Shown here piece after piece: positions 52,501 to 60,526 of a DNA stretch of 64,000 bases. The position numbers and the translations under genes were made by a program. The DNA lies in the NCBI GenBank assembly GCA_935421135.1, contig OW285190.1, positions 20,036,501-20,100,500 of the forward strand. Direction: 5' to 3'. The first letter of the stretch is position 1, and each line of letters starts with the position of its first letter. The notes below the pieces were generated by a model. The model did not search any database. It saw nothing but the letters and a program-made list of their open reading frames with translations, and was not told the DNA's origin. Source of the DNA: Bugulina stolonifera (lineage: Eukaryota; Bryozoa; Gymnolaemata; Cheilostomatida; Bugulidae).

Positions 52501-53309
52501 TACGCACATGCTCCTGAGGGCTAGCTAACTTCAGCAAGACGGGAGGCAAAAACTTGTGGAGGGTTGCTTGGAATGCCTCATCACTTTCAGCAGAGACTAT
52601 TCTCATAAACACTCGGTCTACCAGAGCTGTAAGCATACGCGATTCAGGAGTAGGCCCTATATTTAACTATGACTATAAAAGTTAGTCCTATTGTGCCACT
52701 AGTTTTCTACTCGCCCTTTATTAAAATGCATAATACAAGGCATATGAAATGAATTACAACTAATTTACAGAGTAGGAATCTAGATACTTAGATAACGCAG
52801 GCCTAATCGATGTGAATGTAATCAATGTTTGGATCGTACCGACGTATGAAATAAAGAAGCCAATTAGGAGAGAGAGGGGTAAGATGAGTCGCAGGGTAAG
52901 TTGGGACAATTTTTTTGAAATACATTGTATCTGTTTGTTTGTTTATTATGATGCATGCAACGTTGTTTCCAGAAAACTGCAGAGAAAGCAACATCAACAT
53001 ATATAATATCCATGTACTGAAAAAAATAACTAGCCAAAGGAGCAATCCAAATGAGGTAATGATCCTTCACACTTTTATGGTGTGGAGTACGGACTACAGG
53101 TTAGATAAACTTCACTAAATTTCCAATGGTTATGCAACTTTTCTAAGACAATAAAATATTCATCTGCCCCCACATTCTCTGCCTATGTGGAAATATGTGT
53201 AGACTATAAATGTCAAGTGTTTGCGCTGACATTGAGTGAAACAAAACCTACCATTCTCATCCATTTTCTGATTTTGATGATCCAGTAAATTTTGGAAATT
53301 TTCTTTCAT
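28510..53309 (-). CDS. ECPAS: Proteasome adaptor and scaffold protein ECM29 (ECPAS), complete
   Basis: 38 coding exons, phases all consistent, 5583 nt, 1860 aa (human about 1845). Exons: 53252-53309, 52379-52626, 51473-51591, 51153-51302, 50928-51025, 50639-50819, 50141-50234, 49805-49918, 49583-49668, 48002-48197, 47773-47901, 47492-47595, 46975-47191, 46456-46708, 45851-45939, 45151-45282, 44743-44878, 44470-44651, 43340-43447, 42133-42336, 41894-42008, 41205-41319, 40690-40885, 40371-40541, 40159-40238, 39304-39409, 38881-39050, 38415-38637, 37713-37872, 37144-37302, 35532-35836, 34437-34562, 34140-34277, 32970-33177, 32480-32585, 31712-31800, 28782-28853, 28510-28655. It is HEAT-repeat-like throughout. 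Landmarks matching vertebrate ECM29 are [63 protein letters not shown] and [11 protein letters not shown]29 holds the 26S proteasome core and regulatory particles together and links them to endosomes and motors; this is family knowledge. By hand estimate about half of the gene is intronic minisatellite. Confidence 0.96.
28873..29217. repeat. 28-bp minisatellite in ECM29 intron
   Basis: About 12 copies of tgtagtcctattctacatta plus cctcactg, beginning 20 bp from the acceptor of exon 28782-28853. Confidence 0.96.
29420..31705. repeat. 34-bp minisatellite (2.3 kb), largest array of the window
   Basis: Close to 67 units of agagtataatacatagcatc plus atgtaatagaatag, with a recurring longer variant that inserts acatatgt before agaatag. 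Variant order repeats in blocks of several hundred bp, showing larger duplications. It starts about 6 bp after the donor of exon 31712-31800 and does not copy it. Confidence 0.97.
31810..32479. repeat. Donor-copying 46-bp minisatellite (ECM29 exon 32480-32585)
   Basis: About 15 units. On the minus strand each contains ACACTGACCTCTATCATATA then CAG|GTACATAC: the last ~26 exon bases and the donor are repeated almost exactly. 46 is not a multiple of three, so decoy use would shift the frame. Confidence 0.95.
32765..32968. repeat. Donor-copying 31-bp minisatellite (ECM29 exon 32970-33177)
   Basis: Six to seven units, each with minus-strand AAGGTAAGTACACACAC. The true junction is CAAA|GTAAGTACACACACA. 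Donor and early intron are repeated; exon bases hardly at all. Confidence 0.9.
33269..33492 (+). mobile_element. Hammerhead-bearing element, copy 1 (~224 bp)
   Basis: Starts caatttcttgagcactttac and ends gtatgcagattgag. It recurs inverted at 33511-33701 and direct at 33789-34011, embedded in a gtaagtatattatg-type tandem array of an ECM29 intron. Each copy carries a hammerhead ribozyme core near its 3' end. Small size, no ORF and a hammerhead fit retrozyme-type elements or a Penelope-like-element fragment. Confidence 0.75.
33441..33486 (+). ncRNA. Hammerhead ribozyme, type I, intact core
   Basis: Catalytic box CTGATGA (33446-33452), stem II GGTGT/ACACC with loop TAA, GAAA (33466-33469), stem III ACAG/CTGT with loop TACA, then A at 33481 as the cleavage nucleotide (GUA). 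Stem I pairs CTGCA with TGCAG. Every conserved hammerhead position is present. Cleavage would follow 33481. The strand is antisense to ECM29. Confidence 0.85.
33511..33701 (-). mobile_element. Hammerhead-bearing element, copy 2 (inverted, 5'-truncated)
   Basis: Reverse complement of copy 1, lacking about 33 bp of its 5' end and differing by a few substitutions (tggatccc for tggatttc, catatc for catagc). With copy 1 it forms a large inverted repeat with an 18-bp spacer. Confidence 0.78.
33517..33562 (-). ncRNA. Hammerhead ribozyme, type I, intact core (inverted copy)
   Basis: On the minus strand the same core as copy 1: CTGATGA, stem II GGTGT/ACACC, GAAAC, stem III ACAG/CTGT and GUA site, stem I CTGCA/TGCAG. 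This one is in the sense of ECM29, so it would be present in the ECM29 pre-mRNA. Confidence 0.85.
33789..34011 (+). mobile_element. Hammerhead-bearing element, copy 3
   Basis: Direct-orientation copy sharing the tggatccc and catatc variants with copy 2, so the two are closer to each other than to copy 1. Its ribozyme core is mutated. Confidence 0.78.
33960..34005 (+). pseudogene. Hammerhead ribozyme relic (core G mutated)
   Basis: Same fold as the two intact copies but the GAAA box reads AAAA (the conserved G12 is lost) and the last pair of stem I is broken. Expected to be inactive. Confidence 0.8.
34020..34139. repeat. Donor-copying repeat (ECM29 exon 34140-34277)
   Basis: Two to three units. 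Minus-strand TTTCATACAAAGTTATAC repeats the real junction TTTCATACAAG|GTTATAC. The donor is itself non-consensus (GTTATA). Further diverged pieces lie between the hammerhead elements. Confidence 0.75.
34715..34930. repeat. cagtcagttagttacacac minisatellite
   Basis: About nine units of 19-23 bp in the ECM29 intron upstream of exon 34437-34562. Confidence 0.9.
34935..35530. repeat. 30-bp minisatellite in ECM29 intron
   Basis: About 20 copies of atgctctactgtatatattc plus tactaagtac, adjoining the weak donor of exon 35532-35836. The unit (10 codons, open) starts a few bases into the intron and does not contain the donor. Confidence 0.95.
35850..36836. repeat. 24-bp minisatellite with ~360-bp higher-order duplication
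   Basis: About 41 units of actgttacctacagaactca plus gtct. Marker variants (ctactcagaactc at about 36196 and 36556; cagagctcagcctacc at about 36054 and 36417) recur about 360 bp apart, so a block of 15 units was duplicated. The long open frames here are artefacts of the 24-bp unit. Confidence 0.96.
37308..37665. repeat. Acceptor-copying ~54-bp minisatellite (ECM29 exon 37144-37302)
   Basis: About seven units. The real junction on the minus strand is AATATTACAG|GCAAGTGTATGACTG; units carry AATATTACAGTCAAGTGTAT then GACTG. The AG and ~14 exon bases are repeated with one change at the first exon base. Confidence 0.92.
38098..38414. repeat. Donor-copying 45-bp minisatellite (ECM29 exon 38415-38637)
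   Basis: Seven units. Each repeats the last 21 exon bases (ATGATGGACAGTATTAACCT then A) and the donor GTAAGTATAC. The unit is 15 codons with no stop in the host frame, giving [15 protein letters not shown] repeats if read through. Confidence 0.95.
38738..38878. repeat. cagtagc/cagtagt microsatellite
   Basis: Tandem cagtagccagtagtcagtag run next to the donor of ECM29 exon 38881-39050. Confidence 0.88.
39536..40158. repeat. Donor-copying 47-bp minisatellite (ECM29 exon 40159-40238)
   Basis: About 13 units. On the minus strand each has AGAGAGTCATG|GTGAGTCA, identical to the exon end encoding VRES and its donor, plus TAATAATCA from further into the exon with the intervening bases deleted. Confidence 0.95.
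40905..41195. repeat. accagtgtatgatatagtat minisatellite
   Basis: About 12 degenerate 20-26-bp units in the ECM29 intron upstream of exon 41205-41319. Confidence 0.88.
41420..41885. repeat. 11-bp microsatellite (tataatatagtg family)
   Basis: About 40 copies of an 11/12-bp unit filling an ECM29 intron. The minus strand is open in the frame of the preceding exon, so retention would add a Tyr/Ile/His-rich tail. Confidence 0.93.
42480..43339. repeat. Donor-copying 36-bp minisatellite (ECM29 exon 43340-43447)
   Basis: About 24 units. Each carries the exon-end CTA(TA)CCAAG and donor GTATGTAAATATAG. The unit is 12 codons, open in the host frame as [12 protein letters not shown] repeats for the whole array. 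Confidence 0.96.
43460..44465. repeat. ~26-bp minisatellite (tatataactcttatatgtat)
   Basis: About 38 units with agatag/aaatag/agatgg variants. It starts immediately after the donor GT of ECM29 exon 44470-44651 but includes no exon bases. Confidence 0.95.
44905..45150. repeat. Donor-copying 21-bp minisatellite (ECM29 exon 45151-45282)
   Basis: About 11 units, minus strand CCACTACAGTAAGTATTCTA. The real junction is CCCACTACA|GTAAGTATTC. The unit is seven codons, mostly open in the host frame (VSILSTT); one 19-bp unit and one short unit break it. Confidence 0.93.
45360..45770. repeat. Duplicated 55-bp block and possible DNA-transposon end
   Basis: Two tandem copies of gtgcgagctattattagttc plus ~35 more bases at about 45638 and 45693. 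Upstream, ggaactcgcttaatccaacc and ggctagttcaaac look like a pogo/Tigger-type inverted-repeat end, but I find no matching partner. This lies in an ECM29 intron. Confidence 0.5.
45940..46450. repeat. Acceptor-copying minisatellite (ECM29 exon 45851-45939)
   Basis: About 13 units of ~36-41 bp in two types. The real junction is TGTGTTACAG|CATCTGATACTGTATAT. One type keeps an AG (TGTGTTGCAGCACCTGATAC); the other lost it (TGTGTTACTGCATCTGTACT). About 18 exon bases are included. Confidence 0.93.
47193..47395. repeat. Acceptor-copying ~33-bp minisatellite (ECM29 exon 46975-47191)
   Basis: Six units. The real junction is TTATACACACAG|GTTACC; units read TTATACACACAGGTCACATG. The AG and GT are retained in most. 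Confidence 0.85.
48205..49545. repeat. 30-bp minisatellite (1.3 kb)
   Basis: About 45 copies of tactatagagtatatactaa plus ctactacata with c/t variants, filling an ECM29 intron. The 255-aa open frame here is an artefact ([10 protein letters not shown] repeats). No splice-site copy recognised. Confidence 0.97.
49975..50110. repeat. gtatcatatcgtgtatacc repeat
   Basis: Five or six degenerate units of about 22 bp in an ECM29 intron. Confidence 0.75.
50262..50638. repeat. ctactgactac microsatellite
   Basis: Degenerate 10/11-bp units of the cta(c/g)tgactac family up to the donor of ECM29 exon 50639-50819. Confidence 0.9.
51640..52378. repeat. Donor-copying 41-bp minisatellite (ECM29 exon 52379-52626)
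   Basis: About 18 units. On the minus strand a unit reads ATACTCATACTAACAACTCT then CATATGATAACA|GTAAGT. The exon end is ATACTGATGCAAACAACTCG then CCTATGATAACA|GTAAGT, so about 32 of 41 bases are a diverged copy of the exon end, and the array plainly arose from it. Confidence 0.96.
52955..52997. repeat. 40-bp sequence repeated at 61029-61068
   Basis: catgcaacgttgtttccaga plus aaactgcagagaaagcaaca occurs here and, identically and in the same orientation, at 61029-61068. On the minus strand it contains a good 3' splice site (TTTCTCTGCAG). It lies about 300 bp downstream of ECM29 exon 1, in the first intron. Confidence 0.8.
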
Positions 53310-56300
53310 AGCCTAGTGGCTGTTTGCAGTTGATGCTATTCTAACGGAGATAAAAAGTGGTGAACAGAGCGTAGGCAACATTAACCTCTGACCAACGACG
53401 TAGAATCGTCCGCTGTAGGATTGTCCGATTTGTCCGGACGGCACCACGGCGTCCACTCTTTGACGCCACAGTGACCACTTGACACCAGGGCGTCCATTGA
53501 CGCGATTTCAGTTTTACTATGATACACATCGAGTTCAATGAAGTCAATTGCGGTATTTCCCAAAGCGATACAAAAGCAAAGTCTGGCCATTGAAATAGAT
53601 AAGCGTCATTTCTGTTTCCACGAGCAATATTATCAATCAATGTCGTAGTGTTATTTAGTACTACTGCATTCCTGTTTTTTATAATTATTAATTACATACA
53701 TTATTCGTGAGAATGTGGTGCAATTACTACATTTATGTTCATGTTCATTTTTTTAAAACACAGCTGTATGATATAAAACCTCCAAAAACCAGTATAATGA
53801 TTATAATAACTGATTAATAGTATACTAAACTTTGTGAAGAGATATTTGTAATGTACATTTTACTATATCATTTTAGCAACAGATCACAATTTAGAGCAAC
53901 AGAGTCAGATGAAACAATGTAATGGCCTGAATATATAAACCTCATCTGATCTACTTTCTATGATTCCATACAATTCTTATATTTAAAATTACTGTATTTG
54001 ACGCTTTACTCTATCAAACATGGAAGGACAACTTCTAATCGTGATCGATAACTTATGATTTCTAATGCTTTTACAAGTAGGCCTCTAACAATAGAATAGA
54101 TATACATGTAAACATAATACGTTATCCCTTTTAAATTACTATTGCAGCCAGTATAAAGTATGATATATATAGTGAGAGTTACAATTTTATTCCAAGCTAA
54201 CAAATAGACAAATAATACAAAAAAACCTGGGACTTCTTCTATGTAAAAATACAGCACTCACATTCAAACTTGCCAAGTCTCCAGAAGGATACTCTAGATT
54301 TTGAAACTTTGCTCCTACATTGCCAAAAGCTCCCTTTTCCTTCCAAATTTTCACTAAATTTATTACTTTTAGCGTAAAGACTAAGCAATCTATTAAATTT
54401 TATAAGCACAGCCACGGTGTTTCAATCAGAACACAGCATAATATTTTGCAAGTGAGGTATTTCTGTGGCTCATCCAAACCTGTAACCGTGAGATGGCTGC
54501 TCAGTTTGCTAGTTAGCATTACGGATAGTGATAAGCTACAGGACCGTCTAGTATTGGATAATTATGGATATATCCACTATGCACAACAAGAGAATAACAA
54601 TATTTTTATAGAGTATTGGAATATTTATATTGTTAATTGACATTCAAGGTAACTCCGACATAAGCCCACATTTTATGTAAAAGTATAAGGTAGAGCAAAA
54701 AAACTATAACATCAGATTAATACAAGAGTGTACAAAAGAATATGCATACATTACAGGGAACAATACAGAAATATATGACAAGACAACATCAAATTGGTTG
54801 TACAGGGCCTGTACATTATCAATGAAATACAATTAATTCAGTAGGTCTTCAAACAGGTCAATATGATAGCATTACAACAATGTACCATTATATACACGAA
54901 TTTGAATAGTACATACTATAATTAGTGTCTTCGTAGTTGGGTTACACTTTCAATTCTTGTAATTATCTATATATAAATGCATACAGATGTGGAGGCGTAT
55001 TCAATAACATCTAACGAGGCCTGTTAGCTTGACATTATTCTAATTCTGCTACGTGCTTCAGTAAACCTAAAACCAGAAAAAACTATTTTAAAAAATACAA
55101 GATTGCAACATACCAGTTCAAAATATTCTGGTGATTCAGACAATTTTAGTAGTTCTTGTGTACAAGCCTATATATTTGCATATAATTTGCTGTAGCTCCA
55201 CATAACTACTTTCTGCATATTGCACAGTCTGTGTAATAAGCCAAGGAGGTATAGTGTTCTTTCACATAATGTATAGCCTAGTTGTTTTATTGTTACATAT
55301 TTTGTATAATTTTCCTGCATCCAACCTAGAGGGGCCGACATTTTCTATCGTACCTTGGCTGCCAGTTTCTATGTCCTAGTCGTCCTGACCAATATCAGAA
55401 CCAGCTGGAAGTGCTTTTAGTATAAAAGTAAAAGGCGTTCTCTGTATTAATAAGTAGTTCCTGAGCATCCAATTAAGTCACATCTATTTACTTATATCAA
55501 TTGACTTCCTTAACCTACGGGAACTGACCATGTTAGAGCAGCTAGGGTAAGGTAGAGCCCATGTATTCACAATAAAACACACAAGGAACACTTGGACCAA
55601 TGGGTCGTCTCAAAAACTACAAGTTGAATTAGCCAGTCTGACAGTCTGCATTCACTCTGTGCGTTTAATTGAGAGCTGATAGACCACTCTCGGTCCCTCT
55701 CTTATACCAGTAAATCGGAACAGCATAATCGATAATGTATCACTCAAAATAAAATATCATGAGAAAAACTAAAAATAGTAATACTAATCTAAATAGGCCT
55801 ACTTATACAGTATACACTATAGTAATGATTACCTTTGAATACCCTTGAAGAATAGAATACACTTAAATTTAGCAAGGGGAGTACCTCAGTTTAACAGTGT
55901 GTTTTAGACAGTGATTCATGTTATTACAGCGTACTGCTGTTTTTGATTGGGATTGAGTTGGATAAATCGTTGCGCCATGCACGTCGGTTTGCGTTCTTTT
56001 CATCAGGTTAATTTAGACTTTATTCACCGTGTCACATATAGTGCACGGCAAGAAGCTGTTTTAGTAGGTACTATTTGAGGCAGTTATTGATATAGGTTCT
56101 TCCCTTGCAGCTGAGCCGGTGGTCATAGTGAAATTTGCTTTGCCATTTGATATTTCATCATAGACAGTCGTCAGGTCTCCGTGTTGGTCCTCGCCTTGCA
56201 GTATTTATGTCACAAGGGCTAGTCTGTGGTCTCTTCTCTGTTCATGGAGATTCTGTAGTCGCAGCTCAGCTTTGGCTGCAGCCACACTCTCTCTTCCTCT

Positions 56301-57117
56301 GAAGCTGCTTAGAAAGTGGACAGCCCTATTTTTAACTATTGAAATTTTAAATACCTTTCTATCGATTGATAACAAACATAGCATTTAACACTCAGGAAAG
56401 CCTAAGTCAATTACCATTATTATCTTGCAGTCTTGGTGTGTTTGGTCATAGGCTAGGGTAGGGGTTACAGCAACCTGCTATTTATTCCATTCTTTACGAG
56501 TGGCTTTATTTTTCATTGTTATTGATCATAATTTAATAATAATAATTATTTCATAATAACAATTATAATAATAAGAATATATAATTATAATGATTGGTTT
56601 AGTTTGCTTATTCTATTGATTATTCTATCTACAAGTTACTTAGTAGACTCTGCTTTAGTTTTAAGTTTAATTTTTATTTTAAATTTATAAAAAGGAATAA
56701 AATTAAAATCTCAATAATCATATCTAATATCAAATCATTAGGCCTAAATAATAAAATAAATTAAATATTTTTATTTTATCTTTCTCTTATTTTTTTATGA
56801 TTATATTATTATTTATCCACTTTACAGTGGCAATCAGTAGTTATAAGCTCCATAGTAAAGTCAGTGTTATCGGTATCTAAAGATTAATTATTCATTTATT
56901 GTTGTGGAATGATATAAACACAATTCTGATTACAATATTTTTTCTGTTGAAGCCTAGAATGAAATTATACATGTACACCGTAGAGTTTTTTTTTTTTTTT
57001 TTTTTTCTTAATTTTCCACTGAGACCCTCGAATGAGGTAAAAGTGTGGAACACGATAATACTGTGCTTAGGTAATGTTTGTTTTGCTTTTTTGTTATTAT
57101 TTATGCATGAATGTGTA
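53310..57117. other. Intergenic, AT-rich, upstream of ECM29
   Basis: 3.8 kb that should hold the ECM29 promoter at its lower end. I recognise no core promoter element. Contents: low-complexity AT stretches (56500-56820), a 21-bp poly(T) run at about 56985-57006, and a few unsupported short open frames including 56205-56384. Confidence 0.5.
56205..56384 (-). CDS. Hypothetical 59-aa open frame
   Basis: ATG at 56384 to TAA at 56205. The second half (ESVAAAKAELRLQNLHEQRR) has normal amino-acid composition and helical character, unlike the AT-rich surroundings, and the base composition rises locally. It may be an exon or a decayed gene fragment. No family recognised. Confidence 0.2.
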   Translation of the reverse strand: MLCLLSIDRKVFKISIVKNRAVHFLSSFRGRESVAAAKAELRLQNLHEQRRDHRLALVT

Positions 57118-57145
57118 TATATATATATATTTTTTTTTATTTTTT
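57118..57145 (-). other. A-rich tail of the LINE
   Basis: On the minus strand, ~45 nt after the ORF stop, the sequence becomes A-rich (GAAAAAATAAAAAAAAATAT) and runs into an AT dinucleotide tract. This fits the 3' end of a retroposed copy. No target-site duplication could be recognised because of the simple sequence. Confidence 0.6.
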
Positions 57146-57190
57146 CAATCTATACACCTATCTGCTTAACACTGTTGTCAGCTCTTTAAT

Positions 57191-59959
57191 TTAATCTCCT
57201 CTCACATCACGGATAGTTTTCGGCCAGAATGAATAATAAAAAGATTTTGAGCGAATGTATGGCACAAAAGTATTGGGATGTTGCCTGGTGTTATGCCCAC
57301 TTTGATAATTATGATCAAAGGGAGGCTCAATGCCTTCCGAGAGGCACTTGAAAAAAAGATTCATTCTGGCACTCTTTCTTCGTTCCTTGAGGGATGATAA
57401 AAGTGTTTGTTCCCTTATGTGACTAAAACTCACCCTTCCTCTGATTTTAAAAATAAAACGAATGGCACTATTCTGAATTTTTTCTAGGAGTTTTATTTCT
57501 CTTTTTAGGTATGGATCCCAGACAGAGGAGGCATATTCTAAGACGGGTCTTACCAAGGAAAAATATGCAATTCGCCGTGTTGGAGTGTCAGCATGCCTTA
57601 ATACTCGTCTTAGCATTGCTAACCTTTGAGTAGCCTTAGCTGCAATGTTCTCTATGTGCAAGTTCCATTTAAGATTGTGTTGTAATTGAAGTCCAAGATA
57701 AGTGTGTGAAATTACTTTGGATAATGTTTGGCCTTCTAAAACATATTTTGATTGATTATCTTGCTTTCCTATTTGTAAATAAAAACACTTATTTACATTA
57801 AACACCATTTGCCATTGATGGGACCATCTTTCTAAACTGGTTAGATCTGTTTGAAGCAAATGAGTATTGTTTGAAGTATTATAGAGAAGAACATCGTCAG
57901 CAAAAAGGCGACAATGTGATCTAATTGTTGTTGGCAAATCGTTAACATATATTAGAAAAAGAAGAGGACCTAGGACGGAGCCCTGGGGGACACCCGAAAC
58001 CACATTGTTCGTCTGAGACTTGTGCTCATCAATCATAACAAACTGCTTCCTATCCTGTAAAAAACTAGCAAGCCACAAAACTATTATATTATCAAAGATA
58101 CCTATCTTTCTTATCTTGGAGAGTAATTTACGATGGTTGACCTTGTCGAATGCCTTAGAAAAATCAAGGATAATAGTGTCAACTACAGAGCCATTATCCA
58201 CCAGTGATGCAATATGACCAGTAGTATAGGCCAGTTGAGTCTCACAGGATCTGCCGGAGAGAAAGCCATGTTGGCCCTTATTGAAAAAATTATGCTCTTT
58301 TAGAGTTACATGCATGAAAGAAGATATAAGACGTTCGAGGAGTTTACAAGTGATGCATGTCAGGGAAATCGGGCGATAGTTTGTCGGTAATTGTTTATCA
58401 CCCTTTTTAAAAATTGGTTTTATTTGTGCCATTTTCCATATCTTGGGTATAGTTGATGAGGCTAAGGAAAAATTAAAAATGTTTGTAAGTGAGTACGCTA
58501 TTATAGAAGAAAAAGTCTTCAGCATCTTACCAGTAATGTTATCGGGCCCTGATGTCTTTTTAGGATCAATTGCTGTGAGCAAGTCCAGAACATTTTGTGG
58601 CTCTACTACCAACCTGTCTCTATCATCCCCACATTCCTGTGGTACTTTTAGCGGTGAACATGGTGAATTGTCATCTTTGGTAAATGCTGATTCAAAAAAG
58701 TTGTTTAGACAGTCTGCTTTGGCTGCAGGATCAGAATAGGTCCTATTGTTGTATTTTAAATCAGGTATTATGTCAGAGTTGTTGCTTTTACACCGTTTGA
58801 TGTAACTAAAAAAGGACTTGGAATTGCCGGAGAGCAGAGGTTTGTATATGGTCTTATTAAGATGAGTTCTTTTAGCATATTTTATTTGTAACTTGTTTTT
58901 TTTTCTAATAAGAGCATACTTTTTTTTGTTATATTCACTGGGTGTTTTTTTATAATTAATATATAGACGCCTCTGTTTTTCTAGCTGTTTCTGCAAATTC
59001 TTGTGAAGCCAGGCAGGACCGGAGCTTTTTGTATAAGTTTTCTTTGGAACACATGTATCCCGCAGATAAAAAATACCTGAAGTAAAAATGTCGTAAACTG
59101 AATTAATGTCTTCACCTGCTAAAATTGCATTACTTATGCATCTGTTATACATCTCAAAAAGAAGACCTGCATGGACTAAATCAGTCTTGGCATATTGATA
59201 TACGACTTTAGGAGGTATATTATTGTCTTCTGAATTGTATGTAGACTGTGAAAGAGAAAAGTTAATTAATGAGTGATCACTGATTTCAGGTGGAAAAATT
59301 GTAATGTTGTTTATAATAGCCTTTGTGCTGAAAACCAAGTCCAACACATTTCCTTTTAAATGGGTGGGCTCAAAAACGTGTTGTTGCAAACCTAGGTTCA
59401 GAACACTTTCTAAGAATGGGTCGTAAAGTTTCTTTTTCCCCTTATGAGTGTAATTAGACCAATCGATGAAAGGCATGTTGAAGTCTCCGCAGATGATCAA
59501 GGTGTTAGCTTCAGAAACCTTTTGGGTAACCTCATTCAATAATGAGGGGAGAGACAAAGCATTGTCATTATTAGGTGGTCTATAAACATTCAGTAGATAA
59601 AAATGATGACAATCTGATGATATTTCAAGTAGGATTGCCTCGAATTCGTTTTCTAATGGGATCCGCTGTGCTTCCAGACTGTTGTGTGTGTATATTGCTA
59701 CACCACCGCCAAAGCAGTTTCTATCTCTTCTGAATAGTGAAAAATCTTGTATTAGCAATTCACCATTATTAATATTTTGGTCAATCATAGTTTCTGTGAG
59801 ACAAAAAATTTTATGATTTTTATTGAGCATTAATTCCCATTGGACATCATCAACTTTGTTTCGTAGGGATCTTATGTTTGTGTACAAGATATGAATGTTA
59901 TTTTCATTTTTGTCAAATTGTACTTTAGACTGGTCATTGTCAGTTTCCTCTGAATGCAT
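57191..59959 (-). CDS. Non-LTR retrotransposon (LINE) endonuclease-reverse transcriptase, intact ORF
   Basis: A 922-aa open frame without stop or frameshift. An N-terminal APE-type endonuclease shows N28 of TNIRSL, E56 of LTET, GDFN at 158-161 and SDH at 227-229. The reverse transcriptase follows: NYRPISLT near 527, DFSKAFD near 599 (first catalytic Asp), GVPQGSVLGPLLF near 656 and FADD at 686-689. A thumb/C-terminal region with RPVLEYASSVWDPYL ends the protein. The element would copy itself by target-primed reverse transcription (family knowledge). The layout and motif spelling suggest the CR1/L2/Jockey assemblage; the exact clade needs a tree. No ORF1 is visible upstream, where an inverted-repeat element sits directly beside the ATG. 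An in-frame stop precedes the ATG once that element is ignored. Confidence 0.93.
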   Translation of the reverse strand: MHSEETDNDQSKVQFDKNENNIHILYTNIRSLRNKVDDVQWELMLNKNHKIFCLTETMIDQNINNGELLIQDFSLFRRDRNCFGGGVAIYTHNSLEAQRIPLENEFEAILLEISSDCHHFYLLNVYRPPNNDNALSLPSLLNEVTQKVSEANTLIICGDFNMPFIDWSNYTHKGKKKLYDPFLESVLNLGLQQHVFEPTHLKGNVLDLVFSTKAIINNITIFPPEISDHSLINFSLSQSTYNSEDNNIPPKVVYQYAKTDLVHAGLLFEMYNRCISNAILAGEDINSVYDIFTSGIFYLRDTCVPKKTYTKSSGPAWLHKNLQKQLEKQRRLYINYKKTPSEYNKKKYALIRKKNKLQIKYAKRTHLNKTIYKPLLSGNSKSFFSYIKRCKSNNSDIIPDLKYNNRTYSDPAAKADCLNNFFESAFTKDDNSPCSPLKVPQECGDDRDRLVVEPQNVLDLLTAIDPKKTSGPDNITGKMLKTFSSIIAYSLTNIFNFSLASSTIPKIWKMAQIKPIFKKGDKQLPTNYRPISLTCITCKLLERLISSFMHVTLKEHNFFNKGQHGFLSGRSCETQLAYTTGHIASLVDNGSVVDTIILDFSKAFDKVNHRKLLSKIRKIGIFDNIIVLWLASFLQDRKQFVMIDEHKSQTNNVVSGVPQGSVLGPLLFLIYVNDLPTTIRSHCRLFADDVLLYNTSNNTHLLQTDLTSLERWSHQWQMVFNVNKCFYLQIGKQDNQSKYVLEGQTLSKVISHTYLGLQLQHNLKWNLHIENIAAKATQRLAMLRRVLRHADTPTRRIAYFSLVRPVLEYASSVWDPYLKREIKLLEKIQNSAIRFIFKIRGRVSFSHIREQTLLSSLKERRKSARMNLFFKCLSEGIEPPFDHNYQSGHNTRQHPNTFVPYIRSKSFYYSFWPKTIRDVRGD

Positions 59960-59966
59960 AGAGTTA

Positions 59967-60526
59967 GGGGAGCTTTATAAAGTATTATTTTCAGCTGGTT
60001 TCATTTATCACTAATTGATCAAAACGCAAATCCCTCCCATCAATTAATCATAAATAATAACCTGGAGGCTTGATTAGAACAATTTTTGAAAGATTCTTCA
60101 GGTGAAGATGGCTAAATATGAGTTTACTAACGCACCAGCTTTTCGTTCCTAATTCCACAAAAAATTCGCGGTAGAAAATAAATAATTTTTTACACATGAT
60201 TTCAACTTTAATTCAACTTAAATTTAGCTACATTAGATTGCTTCAATACCCAACTTCAAAGTTTATAATTGCAGATGATATATTATATATTTGCTTCTGC
60301 ATTTTTCATTCAAAAATGCTTTTTCTATAAGTTTTGTGTTGCTAAAAAGTTCTCATGTCATCTTCATCTTGAAAAAATTGGAAGAATCTCATCTGAGAGG
60401 TAGAAACGTACTCTTCAACACTTAGAATGTCTCTGTGAAATCTGGAGACTTGACATGTACACCAACCACTAAGCTGATAGATTTTGCCTGCAAACCAGCT
60501 GAAAATAATACTTGATAAAGCTCCCC
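59967..60526. mobile_element. 560-bp non-autonomous DNA transposon (MITE) with 35-bp TIRs
   Basis: The ends are inverted: ggggagctttat-a-aagtat at the left and its complement at the right, continuing through attttcagctggttt, 34 of 35 positions. The 8-bp tagagtta flanks both sides (59959-59966 and 60528-60535), or 9 bp with one mismatch (a/g). No ORF. An 8-9-bp duplication fits hAT or Mutator-type transposases. Its left target duplication overlaps the LINE start codon. Confidence 0.82.

Noticed and set aside
53341..53640. Minus-strand frame of 99 aa just upstream of ECM29 exon 1
   Set aside because: No family resemblance and no splice path into ECM29, whose first coding exon at 53252-53309 already has its own ATG; possibly 5' UTR or promoter sequence.
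54320..54640. 106-aa plus-strand open frame upstream of ECM29
   Set aside because: No domain, no splice context, AT-rich composition like its surroundings.
58443..58739. 98-aa plus-strand frame
   Set aside because: Antisense shadow of the LINE reverse transcriptase.
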